NCBI GenBank assembly: GCA_013398295.1
Contig: VZSF01007785.1
Location: 186,001 to 250,000 of the forward strand
DNA from: Chionis minor
Taxonomy: Eukaryota; Chordata; Aves; Charadriiformes; Chionididae
Direction of reading: 5' to 3'
Length of the DNA: 64,000 bases
Shown: in pieces, positions 38,782-50,730 of the stretch
Position numbering within the stretch: position 1 is the stretch's first letter
Layout of the letters: each line of letters opens with the position of its first letter
Position numbers and translations under genes: made by a program
Notes under the pieces: model-generated
Seen by the model: only the letters and a program-made list of their open reading frames with translations
What the model was told of the DNA's origin: nothing
The model's database searches: none

Positions 38782-39094
38782 TATCAATATCTAAAGGGTG
38801 GGTGTCAAGAGGATGGGTCCAGAATTTTCAGTGACAGGACAAGGGGCAACGGGCACAAACTGGAACACAGGAAATTCCATCTCAACGTAAGGAAAAACAG
38901 TATTGTTTTGAGGGTGGCAGAGCACTGGCACAGTCTGCCCAGAGAGGTTGGGGAGTCTCCTTCTCTGAAGATACTCAAAACCCACCTGGACACCATCCTG
39001 TCCAACCTGCTGTAGGTGACCCTGCTCTGGCAGGGGGTTGGACTAGGTGATCTCCAGAGGGCCCTTCCAACCCCAACCATTCTGTGATTCTGTG
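38782..39094 (+). mobile_element. CR1 LINE, 3' end, second subfamily
   Basis: CR1 in sense orientation, starting near TATCAATATCTAAAGGGTGG. A frame open to a TAG at 39013-39015 encodes the ORF2 C-terminus with a [20 protein letters not shown] stretch and an [10 protein letters not shown] stretch. Its 3' UTR differs from the other copies (GGACTAGGTGATCTCCAGAG) and its tail units are ATTCTGTGATTCTGTG, not ATTCTATGA. Compared with remembered relatives, about 10-15 bp seem to be missing before GTGACAGGACAAGG. This is a clearly separate CR1 lineage in the same window. Confidence 0.94.
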
Positions 39095-39586
39095 CTGCAG
39101 CACTTAAGATGTCCCAGCTCAGAATCGGATGCTGCTGTGCTAGGCCTGTACTCACAATGTAAAAAGTACACGCTCTTCCTTCAGCCTTTTGCTCGGAGTG
39201 TTTGCTCAGAGAATGCTGCCTCAGGGCTTGCCTCCTGCCAGGTTCTCAGGCACGGGGAAGGGAGCAGCACAAAAGCCCAGGCAGGTCCCTGTTGATGAAG
39301 CTGTTGCTGCTGTTGTTGGTATTACATTTGCTTTGTCAAGCACCAGCAGGTTGCTTGATACTGTGCCGGAGGGAGGTGGATGTTTCCTATTCTCTTGAGT
39401 TTAAAATCTAAGAGCCACCTCTGTGAGCTGTACAGCCTTTACTGATAACTGGTGCTTTCAGTTGGTTTTCGAAGTTGCACTAACAGCAAATACCATTGCA
39501 GAATCTGATCCTTGCCAAGCAATGGAATAATGATGCCCTTGAAGACTCTGAGGAAAACTTAATTTGTGGGCATGATATTAGCTTGC

Positions 39587-39606
39587 TTTTTTTTTTTTTT
39601 TTTTTT
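39587..39606. repeat. T20 homopolymer
   Basis: Uninterrupted T run, followed after about 25 bp by two shorter T runs (39631-39637, 39641-39646). Simple sequence. Confidence 0.9.
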
Positions 39607-40729
39607 AATTCGAGGCTAATGTGAAAGCATTTTTTTGGGTTTTTTTGCAATGTATTTGTCGTGATGGATTTGAATGAAGAGAGAGTAATGCCAGATATGA
39701 GTAAAGGGATGAGACCTGGTGCATGGAGTGTGGAAGGAAGTGAATGATAAGAGGACAACCTTGGAAGAAAGCTGGAGGGGAAAGGCTGGTCAGAGCAGGT
39801 GCTGAGAGGAGATGCTTTTGCAGAAGAAAGAGGGTAATATTTAACAAATGACCGATAGGGTGCCTCACAAAACAGAGCGAAGTATGGAAAGCTAGAATCA
39901 TTAATGGAGAGCCCTGAGCCTTTTCTTGGTGCCTTTGAAAAATATCTTGCTTCATGAGTATCAAATTCCTTTCAGAAAGGGCAATTCTGTTATCACCCAA
40001 AAGCCTCATTTGTGTCCTCGGTCTGCATTTGCTATGGTGCCGTGGGCAGCCATGGCTAATCCGCCTGGTTGGCTCTTCACTGTCTCTCCAAAAGACAAGC
40101 TCTGCAGTAGCATTTCTCTTGCGTTAGTCTTTGCCTACAATGTGCTTCCTTTGGCTCTGGGGCATTCCCAACAGCGCTGTAAATAATGTATCAGGACTGT
40201 CCATCTTCATCATAGCAGATACAGCAGAAAGATATTTGAGGAAACTGTAAACTTTCATTTCTTTCTCTATCTGGATCTTTCTAAATCCTTCTGAGACCCG
40301 CGTGTATGTTTATTTTTCTATGTGTACATAGTCACTTAAGTGGGGTATCGTGTTCACCAGTATTTTTGAATACGAGGAATGGACTTATGTTTCAGCCTTC
40401 TTAGGAAACACCTAATCTGCTTCCACCCACCTACGTTACTTTCTTGGTTCCTGTGCAGTTCTGTAAGGGGAAAGCAGAGTAACCAAAGGATAGATTTAAG
40501 TCATGGAACTGTAAGGATCTTTCCAGGACTTTTACAAGCTTGGGAGGAGGTTTTCTCTAGTGTAATTCAACTGAATTTTACATATTATGTTAGCAAATAA
40601 TTTACCCCTTTGTGATTCCAGTACTTGGAAATCACATCCTAGGGTCCTGCTCCAGTACATACTGAGCTCCAGTTATTCCAGGGAGAACAGTTTATGCATG
40701 CAGCAAGCTTATCTAGACTAAGCTTATTT

Positions 40730-40820
40730 AAAAAAAAAAAAAAAAACCAAAAAACAACACAACCAAACAAAAAAGCCCAAAACACAAACAAAAAAATCCA
40801 AATCACAAAAAACTCCAAAG
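40730..40820. repeat. A-rich low-complexity stretch (A17 then A/C mix)
   Basis: A17 at 40730-40746 is followed by about 75 bp made almost only of A and C, with AAAAAC, CAAAC and ACACAA words. No element body ends here, so it is not assigned as a poly(A) tail. Confidence 0.8.
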
Positions 40821-42944
40821 TTGCTTCAGACTTTTTTTGCCTTTTGTGTTAATTGCAAAATTTTAACTTTTTGAATATGAAGCTCTGTCCCTTCATATTA
40901 GGATTTTTGGACCTCTTTCAAATATTCTGTAACATGATGTACTTCCTTAATCTGAACTTTCTATTTATACTGTAATGTAACATTAGTAACACTGTTAATT
41001 CATCTGTTAGTTTCCCTAGTGAAATTGTCAATTTCTCTATAACTGTGAATTTCTTAAGGGCAAGCTTCATACAGGTGAGAAAGGAAAAATTACTAAAGAA
41101 AACACACTTGTAAACATATGCGTATAAATATGTTTATGTATAAAGTAACTGGAGAAACTGATCTATGTAAAAGATTTTTCTAGGGAACATCCCATGTGTA
41201 GTTGGTGTGTTTTGGTATATTTACATGCTACAACTAGAATTCCCTTAAAAATATAGGGAAGCATCAGTTGGTTTTAACCAGAGGGAGTTGATACCCATTA
41301 AGTATGCTGAATGCTTTAGAAAAAGGTTTTTTAAAAAACGTTTTCTGTTTAAGACCAACTGATTTTCACAGCAAATATTACTTGTAATACTTAAGTGAAT
41401 TGATCTGGTTGCTTGATTATTAGGTCCCTGGGAATTTAGAGCTAGTGTATTTTAGCCTCTCTTACCTGGCTTTTAGTCTGAGATTAGGAGAGGAAAATAA
41501 GCTTTTCAGATTATTCAATTCCGACTTGATTTTAAACTCTTAAGGAATTATAAAATAAAATGAGAAGAAAAAACATTTTATGCACCTGCAGAAGAGACTG
41601 CAATTGTGCAGTTATATTTATACTGAGCTTCTAAATTCATGCATTCAGTCAGCAGCCTTCCTCACTTCAGTGGTCAGAGTCAGTTCAAAACTTTTGTAGT
41701 AAACATACATTGCTTGAACGTATATTTTGCATTTAGTTCTAGCTCTTTTAATGAAGGCATAGTATTCTGAGCCCTTAATTGTATGAAATTTCTCACATTA
41801 AATTTTAAATACTACTGTAAAAAAAATCAAAAAGTTTTAACCTTTGTATTATCATGTAGTGCCTTCACTGTATTTTTTTATAGTATCCTTCATTTGAATA
41901 AGCTTTATTTGATGAATAATATAAACTGAAGTGCAGTATATGATATTAATTATATGTGTAGGTAGGATTTGAAAAACTTAAGGATGGGGAGCCCTGCCCT
42001 ATAACACCACAGGGTCTGTTCAGCTGTGACCAAGCCAAAAGCTCTTAATCCAGTATTGAGTGTAATCCTTGATGTGCAGTGACCTCTACAGCTAGAGGGA
42101 TGATAAAGGCTGCTTTTAAGCTATCTGCTTGTCTGTGATTGGCATCTGCAAGTGCAACCCACATGTCAAAACCAATCTGCGTAACTAGTGTAGAAAGACC
42201 CAAGGGGTTTCAAATAAAGTTAAACTTGTAACAAGCTGTCCTCATTTTGTTACTGAATGACAATCATGAGATAGCTTACACGTGCTAATGACATCAGTGT
42301 TGTAAAAATACCACAGATACATTCTTGATAAAACCTGATAGAGGAAACCTAAAAACTTAGAATGATGCCAAACTTCTGTATGTGCAACACAGAATTCAAT
42401 ATAGGTACAGTTATTGCAGACATTTAGCTGTGGGTTGTTTTACTTGTAATTATTTCTACTTATTATTGAATTTTCTGTGTTAGGACAGAGTAGTACTTTG
42501 GTGCCTTTCCACATTTCACTACACCTAGAAAGGTAGGCAAGCTTTCCCATGAATCAGATACAGTAACATGCTGGAATACAATAAAATGCAAGCCAGGCCT
42601 CCAGAAATCCTAACAGCACAGCCTTGGGGACATAGTGCAGAGTGTGCTGTAGGGCTCTGGGCTGTTGCTGCTTACACCTGGCTTAGAGTGATATTCTCAG
42701 ACACTCATGCCTGTCAGACAACCTTCACTGTGAGCAGCTGCTTCCTAACATCTTCCAAATCCCTTTGGAACAAAGCCTGGGAGTTTGGTAATGGAGAGGC
42801 AAATGGCACTTAGAATGGCAGTCCTGCTGTTTTTTGTTTCTCTTTTAATGATTAAGAAACAATCTTGATACTCTGTTAGTTAGCACTGCCAGAGAAAAAA
42901 GGAAATTGGCCTCCCCATGAGACATTCATTCATCAATTAAAAAT

Positions 42945-43000
42945 GAGATATCTCATTTTACAGATGAAGCATCTAAAGTGTGTGACATGGGGTATGCAAT
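42945..43000 (+). mobile_element. Possible MIR-type fragment
   Basis: 'tctcattttacagatgaagc' at 42951 is close to the MIR word 'cccattttacagatgaggaa'. 'gtgtgacatggggtatgcaa' then stands about where 'gtgacttgcccaaggtcaca' is expected. Only one word is convincing. Confidence 0.3.
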
Positions 43001-46000
43001 GGATGGTGTACAATCAATTGACAGAGCAGAGTGCTGGGTGGACTCTGCCAGAAGGCTCCAGGCTGCTGGGTTGCTTCCCCAGGAGCAGCTTGTAAGTCTG
43101 CTGATATACAGATTTGTAGGATGATATGAGGTGAGCCTGGTTTTTGTCTTCCCGAAATGAGATACAATTACTGTTTCAACACAAACGCTAACTTCTTTTG
43201 CTTCCAACAAATTTTGCTTAAAAACTTGTTGTGAAAAATAAAAGAAGTAGCAAAATAGTGGCAATCAAAGCTGTTATCTGACATGCATCAAATGTTATCT
43301 CCTTCAGCAGGGCGCCAAGGATGCTCAGCACCTTTTAGTTTCAGATCCCTCAATTTTTCATTCCCCAGAATGAAAAAAACATATTTTTCACAGAGCAAAT
43401 ATAGCAAGTAAGCAAGAAGAGGGTCTGGTGAAGCAAATACTTGATATAGTCAAGGGCTCAATTATGCATCAGTGGATTCAATTTATAGAGCAGAGAGCAT
43501 CAGTCTTAGATGAAGTCAAACTCCCACACAGAACACTAAAGCATGCACTGACAGAATGAATTAAATAGAGTGCTAGCCAGAAGTCACTTCTTCCAAAAGG
43601 TAATTTGATTCAGTCCTACAGAAATTAGACTCCAGAAGTGGAATATTTACATGTCTTTTTTGAAACAAGTCAGAATGTGTAGAAAAAAAGAGCATGTTTA
43701 TTACTGGCTAACTTGTTCTTGGGTATAAACTTTTCCTTTGCTGCAGACATAGCTCTTCAGAAGTAATTGAGTGAGAAGACACTCCTTTGCACTGGATTTA
43801 CAGAATCTAAGCATCTCAGACTATGTCAGTGGTAAATTTTTCCTGCACGTGTTTTGATACAAGCGAGCACACTTGTGTCACGAGTTTGCGTGATATCTGG
43901 ATAATGCAGGTGGCATAAAATGCATGGAGGACTAAAAAGCATCAAAAACCTTCTTTATCTGCTTCTCTTAGTTATAGGACCAAGAAAATCTTATTTGTGA
44001 GAAAGTGATAGAGTTCATCCCTGTGCTCTCAGTACTATGTGGACTGCTTTGATACACACAGAGTGTCGAAAGAGATATGAAAGAACAGTGTTGAGGATCC
44101 AGAATGAAGCCAGTTGCATTCCTGTTTGCTTTTGGGTGCCAGTGAAAGCTTTTATATGTCTGTTGTCTGCCTATGTATGACCCTGGGAAGTCAATAGGCC
44201 TTATCCTCTGTTGTTGCAGTCAACCAAATCTTGGCTCTCAGGTACTTCTGTATGGGCTTGTACATCTGAACTGGTTATGTTTGCTCCCGTTACTCCTGTT
44301 GGAGGATTATTTTTCAGAACCACTTGACAGATTTGCAGACTTCTGCTTTTCTATTGGGAAAGCTTTTGTAGAAGCAGAATGCATCAAGCAGCCAAAACTA
44401 GAAGATTTTCACCTCAAATGCAGAAAAGCAGGGAGTTGCAGTTAAGCTGTCTTGAGACCTTAAGTTGACTGAGGCTGTGATGTCCCATCTCAAGTCCTAG
44501 ATGTTGAAACGCTGGTTTACTGCCAAAAGAAGGGAAACTATGCATTTATCTCTGATGTGTTCTGCTAGGGAAGCTGCTACCATGTTAGCTGATGTAGAGG
44601 TGACCAGACACGCAGTGAGTTGTGGTGAAGGACTCTGTGTTCTGAGGCCTTTCACAACCCTCACCCACCCATATATAAAAGGCTTGGAGATGGTTTGGAT
44701 CTTCTCCAAAACACAGTACCTCATCATCTTCTTCCTACTTCATCCCACTAATGAGTTAGCAGCTCCACTTGAGGTTGGTGGATGCTGCAAAAATGTGTTG
44801 ACATTAGACCTCATTTTTCTGTGGCCTGAGCAATCTGTTTGGGACTTGATCTGAGGGTCAGGTTGACTGCAGTGAGCTGCACAGTGTGTTTTGCAGATAT
44901 TTTTCACTCAGTTGTTGGCAGGGCCCCAGGGTACTGCAGCTCACTCCATTGACTCTTTCACCTGCATTTCCAATTTTCTTTGCGCGAAGGCTAAATCTAT
45001 CACGGGCAACCTTTCCACTGGCCATTAATTCTCATTGACTGGCTGATTGACTGGACTCCCATACTGCATCACTTTGAAAGTTAATAGGATTACTAGAAAT
45101 GCAAAAAATGTCTCACATAGTGACTTTAAAAGAAAAAAAAAAAAAAGGAAAAAAGGAGGTGATAGCCAATTTGTCAGGATTCATACAGTGAGTGAGTTTG
45201 CCTCCTCTGAGTTATTCAAAATTGCATTTGACTGGTGGCAGCCTTAATGGACCAATTGTCATTTTGATTGACAACCCTACAGCAGAGTATAATGAGGGCA
45301 GTATAAATTGAATGAAGACACAATGACAGGAGTGGCTCAGAGCTGTCTTGAGGGTACATCCAGACTGCATAGCAATTGTGGACCCAAGGCTGTGCTTGAG
45401 TCCAGCCCTGTCAGCGATTCCTCCCTCCCTGCATGCAAGGCTCTGTGCTGTCATGTATGAGACAGATTTGAGGCCACACTGGGAGGACCCAAGGACTAAG
45501 ATGCCTGCCTGCAGTGGTGAACGGGACAGATGTATTGTGCAAGCTGAGCACTGTGTATTTAGTCAGCTCTGCAAAGGGCATGACATCTCTGTGAAATCCT
45601 GAGACGATGGTAGACAGGACTGGAAGGCAAACTGAGCGTGTCTGCTCGTATGATATAGCCCAAGTCAGAGGCTTTACACTGACAACATAGAAGCCCAATG
45701 AAAGGGTAAGGATTTACTGGGGTATAGGCCACTTTTTAGTCTAGATGACAGTGTAACTTACAAGCTGTGTAAAGGGGCAGGTATGTTTTCCATTGCTTTT
45801 CTGATTGATTGACGTTTGCAGAATTGTAGTTTGCATGCTTTTTTTTTTTTTTTTTAATTGGATACTGAGAAGCTGAGGAGGCTTACATGTGTTTTTACCT
45901 TGGGCTGAGAAGAAACTTGATTCCTGTTTCTCCCTGAACTTCCCTTCAACTCCTCTTTTTCCATCCCTGAAAAGAGTGGGCTTGGGTACTGTAGGCAAAT

Positions 46001-46410
46001 CTGGTTGTGGGTTCTCTCTAACTATGGCATCATGGACAGTGAAGGACTTGAGATGTGTTGGGTTTGGCAGTTTACAGAAGGGGTTGCCAAGGTGCTGAGA
46101 CACAGTCCATTCCTTTGGCCATCAGGAACCTTGGGAACACAACTAAAACTAGCCTGAATAAAGAAGGAAAAAGTTGTGTTGCTGGAAATCTTGGGAATGG
46201 CTGGAGATCACAAAACCATGTAGGGGGAGCTCTAGAAATGTTTTTCACAGAATTCTAATTCCTTGAATCAGAGCAAAACTCAGTAATAGAATCTTTTTTA
46301 TGCTTTTAGCAAGTTCTCACAAAAATATGTCTTCATGTTTATAGTACAGAGCAGAAAGTGTTCATATCAAGGTGTGCACGAGACAAATCTGGAAACTGTG
46401 TACAAATTAG
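43001..46410. other. Unique non-coding sequence
   Basis: Contains an A-rich stretch at 45129-45160 and T17 at 45839-45855. The segment 45345-45480 has words (GAGGGTACATCCAGACTGCA) that faintly recall ends of old amniote DNA transposons, but this is not enough to annotate. No exon is recognised. Confidence 0.55.
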
Positions 46411-46813
46411 AGAACAAGTCTTATGAGGAGCGGCTGAGAGAGATGGGATTGTTTAGCCTGGAGAAGAGAAGGTTGAGGGGAGACCTTATCACTCTCTACA
46501 ACTACCTGAATGGAGGTTATAGCCAGGTGGGGGTCAATCTCTTCTCCCAAGGAACAAGTGACAGGACAAGAGGAAATGGCCTCAAGTTGTTCCAGGAGAG
46601 GTTTAGATGGGATATTAGGAAAAACTTCTTTACTGAAAGGGTTATCAAGCATTGGAACAGGCTGCCCAGGGAGGTGGTGGAATCGCTGTCCCTGGAGGTA
46701 TGGTAGACGTGGTGCTGAGGGACATGGTTTAGGGGTGGTTTTGGCACAGATTTATGGTTGGACTCGATCTTGAAGGTCTCTTCCAACCCAAGTGATTCTA
46801 TGATTCTATGATT
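46411..46813 (+). mobile_element. CR1 LINE, 3' end with a 10-bp deletion
   Basis: Sense CR1 starting at AGAACAAGTCTTATGAGGAG and ending in a clean double tail unit (ATTCTATGATTCTATGATTA). The ORF2 C-terminal frame is open through [27 protein letters not shown] and [12 protein letters not shown] stretches. It then meets a TAG at 46704-46706, because about 10 bp present in the sister copies (the TTTAAAAGACGGG segment) are reduced to TGG at 46701. A further 3 bp are missing at about 46768 in the 3' UTR. It is the same subfamily as the copies at 13484 and 22001. The tail and frame are the best preserved in the window, so it is probably the youngest. Confidence 0.95.
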
Positions 46814-49800
46814 ATGTTCATTCTGTTATGAACCTAGAGAAGGTGAGAAGTAAGGAGATTGTCTCCAAGCAGGGAATACATGAAGCAGTTATAAAGTGAA
46901 GATGCTGCAAAATAACCATTCCTGGAGTTTTGAGAAGAGTGGTAATGCCTCCTATTATATTTGCCTTTCGCAAGGTTTTTCCTGACATTTCAGGTACTCA
47001 AAATACACAAATGTTTCTGCTTTCTTTTTCTATCACTGTGTGCTGCAGTTCTATATCAAGGCAAGGATTTCTTCAGAATCTGTTCTTCAGCTGCTGAATT
47101 GGTATTGGTTTGTTTTTCTTCACTTGGGTTGTAATCTCATTTGAAGTGGTTGCAGGGCTCAATATGGCCTGAAAGTAATTCGGGTGTGGTACACAGTCCA
47201 TATCAAATGCTTCCCTGTGGCAAATACATGGGTGATTGTGTGCTTTTGGTAACATCCTCATTAAGGCCAAAGAAAGAATAAAGCTGAAAGATGGGATTGC
47301 TCACACCCCAAGAGGAATGTGTCTGTGTTGGGAGGCTCAAAGACAGCTCTTTGGGCAAGGGAAGCAGCTTCTTGCCCTCTGGGAGCACATAGAGGAAGGG
47401 TTTTCACTGCTGCCTTTTCCTCACAAAAACACTCAACAGTTTAATTTTTTGATGGAGAGGGGAAAAGATTGATTATTTCTTTCTTAGCCTTTGCTGTCAA
47501 GTGAAGTGTTCTCTCAAGTTAGGATTACTTTACATTTTGCACCTTGAAGACATGTTGCCATCAGTTTTTATATCAGTAAGGCTGCTCTAATTCTTTCGTT
47601 CTGCTGATTTTGTGAAAACAGTTATGCATGATCCCTATGTTGTAACTTGCTGCAGCTCGAAACGCAGCAGCGCTTGTGAGATTTTTCCATAGCCACATGA
47701 ACAGAACTGTTTCCAGATCAGTCTATTCACATAACACCACATGCCAATCCCAGAGTGACTGTAAGCTCCTGAAATTGTTTGTCCTTACACATAGTGAGAA
47801 AAGTGCTCATGAAGATGACAAGTGCAATTTTAAAATCGTGATAAGTCCAACTTCCAAGACTGGTAGTGGTAGAGGATAATTTAGGAACAAAGAATAGGTT
47901 GTTGCTCTCAAAACAGCACTTCCAGACCTATCTGCATGTGTAGGTTTTTGTACCAGTAGAACAAAATCAGCGTATCGGAGGAAAAAAATGTTGGTTTATA
48001 TTTTTACAAATACATTTTTCTGATAAACTGATAGTTGTGCAATTAATAATTAATCTGATTAAAGTAGAATTAGATTGCTTATCAAATTAGCTTCAGGTGC
48101 AGGAAGCTTTTTCTCTCAGGTTTGTAAGCTAAAGGTACTGAGGTAAAAACAAGCAAACAAACCAGCTCATCATCTGGGATTGTAATAAGTCAGAAAACTG
48201 TCATGTTTTACAATGCACAGCTCTTGTAGGAACCCTATTATTTTCCCTTATGAATAGGCAGAAAAGAATGGATTTAGAAAAAAGATGTCAGACAGGACAA
48301 AGAGAGAATCAAACACAGGTGCTGAAATGGAACTTCATTAATGCTTTTATTAGGGGGAAGAGACTGCATGCAAAAGTTTATGTAGTTTCAGGGCAAAATT
48401 AAGTTTCTATGGTTTCTCTTTACACAGGAAAAAAAAGTGTAAGCTTTTAGTCTCACTAAGAGAACGATAAAGATGAAAAAAAGCTAAATCTCCAGGGGGG
48501 CAGATAGTGTGCATTTGCTGTCTGCAGATGTATGCTTTGAGCTGAACAGGCTTTAAAGGTACCATTCAAAGAAAAAGGACTACGACAGCTCTGCAGGTTG
48601 TTTGGGATGGTGCGTTCCCTTTACACATTGATTTTTCACAACTGCGTTTGAAGGGGAGGAAATCTCATGTGGGCAAACCTAACTTTGGCAGGAAAAAAAA
48701 AAAAAGAGTGATTTATCCAAAATGAAGCTGTATACCAAAACAATAGGTACTTGTCCAAACCAAGCATGGAAAGCCACACAGGGGATGCAGAGATAGTCTA
48801 AACTTTGCATCTGTACTGTAGACCAGACCTAGACGGTGAGTGTAAATACGATGTGCACCACACATCTCTTGCAACCACAGCTCTGTCTGTAGTGCAGCAG
48901 AGATGTCAGATAAGCTGGCAGGCAGCAGACTGGCAATGCCCCTCCGATACGTCTACCACCAGCTACAAGCAGAATCATAATTGCTGTGTAGATACTCCAA
49001 ATCAGCAACTGCAACCTGCATGCTGCAAACCCAAGTGCTGGTTGAATGTTTCTTTCCACTGCTCTATATTTAGTATCTAATTTATGCTGTCTTTAAGGAC
49101 TAATTTAATTGCCAAGACAGTCTATCTGAGGCACCGTCTTTCAGAGCAGTCAGAAACAAAGACATATTAAGAAAAACACTAATAGAAAAGCATGTACTTA
49201 ACCAGTGCATCTAACCACTGCGCAAATCTTGAAATGGGTCACATCTTGATTTCTGAATAATTTTTGTGTCCAGAAAACAGATGGATTTTGATGGGGTGTC
49301 TTGGATTTGTTTGCTTGGGTGCTTATAATCCAGAAATGACACGTCTCTTTTTTTTTTTAAATAGAAGAAAGGAAGTGATAATTCTGCATTTGCCTTCTAC
49401 ATCCTTACAAATGCAAAGCAGCTAGATATCAGAGTACAGTATTCTATCTGTATACTGCTTATTGCAGACCTGATTGTATAATGCCTGGATATGCAAGGCT
49501 TGCAAATTTTGTGTCTGCAGAGCTTCTGGTAATACTCTCGGCTAATGGCATTTTATGGTTTTCTTTTTGCCTTGCTGGCGTTATAAAATGTATGTTAACA
49601 GTATAAGAGGATTTTAAAAGGGTCTTTACATACTGCTTATAAAATATCTCCAGACACTAGTAGGAAAACAGTTTGCCTTGCCAATGAAGGTTGTCTCTAC
49701 CAAGATAAAGTTTAATTGCTTTTTAGAGCTGTCAGAGTGATTCCTCAGTGTCTGATTTATGGTTGTGAATTGTACTTTAAGTTGCTCTTTGTCTGTATAC

Positions 49801-50215
49801 CTCTATGGGCTTTTTTGTTGTTGTTACAGTCTGAATTTGTGTGGTTTATCATTTTGGGGGGGGGAAAAATATCCTGGATAAATCTGTTTCTTGTCAAATA
49901 CTGAGATTTTCCAAGATCACTCAAAAACTGTCTGCTCAACTCTCTTGAAAAGAGAGCAAGAGAGGAGAATCTCAAAGTAAAAAAAGGGCACAGTAAAAGG
50001 AGGTTTCCAGCTGTGACACACGCTAACGATATCTTGCATGGTTTTGAGCAACTCCTCAAGAGGTCCTGAGTCATGTTATAAAACCATCCACTGGGGAGAA
50101 TAGTGCTCAGGTCTGTAGCGTTTATGAGCCATCTAAAAATCTGTGTCCAGTTCTGTACCCAGTTTAATCGAGCCTCAGGGAGTGCTGGAAGATTTTACTT
50201 CAGTAGATGACAGGT
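46814..50215. other. Unique non-coding sequence
   Basis: Includes an AT-rich stretch at 47995-48110 dense in ATTA/TAAT words, an A13 run at about 48694 and G9 at 49856-49864. No repeat family or gene is recognised. A faint resemblance to CR1 around 50130-50190 was rejected. Confidence 0.5.
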
Positions 50216-50412
50216 CCTGGGAAGTTTTCCTAGCATGTTTGGAAAAGAAATTATTGGAGACCAAAAAGGACTGAATGCCCCAGCTGGGCCAGGAGTGACT
50301 GGAATGGCTCCTGTTGGCTCATCTAGTGGAAATAGTTGTTCCCAGGCAGATCATGCTCCCCCTGCCGCTGGTCTAAATCCAGAAGAACTTTGTGAAGATG
50401 AAAAGAGAATAG
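50216..50412 (+). other. Best candidate coding exon, unrecognised
   Basis: A frame is open from just after an in-frame TGA (50208-50210) through an ATG at 50235 to a good splice donor: exon end AG at 50411-50412, then GTGAGA. The encoded 66 or so residues are varied and not low complexity, with a Gly/Pro/Ala/Ser-rich middle and an acidic end (GLNPEELCEDEKRIG). A CAG at 50213-50215 could be the acceptor, although its pyrimidine tract is only moderate. An alternative is a first coding exon starting at the ATG. A possible next exon begins after TTCCTGCAG at 50508, which would make a 96-bp intron. No family is recognised, and both a real exon and a chance frame are possible. Confidence 0.25.
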
Positions 50413-50508
50413 GTGAGATTAAAATGTGGCCTCATGGATTTACCCTGTGAAAACTGTCTCTTTTTCTGGTAACATTTTTAAAGGCCAAGGCTTGGTAACT
50501 TCCTGCAG

Positions 50509-50730
50509 GTTACAGCCTTGCTAATCGGCTTCCCCGCAGCTGGTGGGTTTGCAGTGGGAGCTCTTCTCCTTACGGGCCTTCTGGGTGTTGCTGCATCTGC
50601 CTCAGCAGCACTTTCCTGGATTGCGTTTATGATCTTGGATCATGCAAATCCTGGATGTAAATTCAGTGCAACTGCGCTGCATGTCTGTCTTTGTGAGCAA
50701 GATCCAGACACTGCCTGTATTTTCTTTTAG
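50509..50730 (+). other. Candidate downstream exon, two open frames
   Basis: The acceptor-like TAACTTCCTGCAG ends at 50508. Spliced to 50412 (phase 1), the frame would read about 48 Cys/Ser-rich residues to a TAA at about 50658. The unspliced frame stays open to a TAG at 50728-50730 and gives a hydrophobic Ala/Gly/Leu stretch (FPAAGGFAVGALLLTGLLGV) that resembles a membrane segment. Both frames are open because the segment is GC-rich, so neither is strong evidence. Confidence 0.12.

Larger units (their letters stand above)
39095..42944. other. Unique non-coding sequence
   Basis: Contains T20 at 39587-39606 and an A-rich stretch at 40730-40820, listed separately. The stretch 39660-39900 is mildly purine-rich on the plus strand. 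No gene, RNA gene or transposon is recognised. Confidence 0.55.

Noticed and set aside
39605..40009. 134-codon frame on the minus strand
   Set aside because: It runs into the T-rich tract at 39587-39646, has no domain, and overlaps unrelated frames on the other strand.
13233..45855. Long T or A runs as poly(A) tails of retrotransposed gene copies
   Set aside because: No processed-gene body or target-site duplication was seen beside them. CR1, the main LINE here, does not use poly(A) tails.
50130..50190. Possible diverged CR1 (CTGTGTCCAGTTCTGTACCC)
   Set aside because: One CR1-like word only. The following sequence does not keep CR1 order or the tail.
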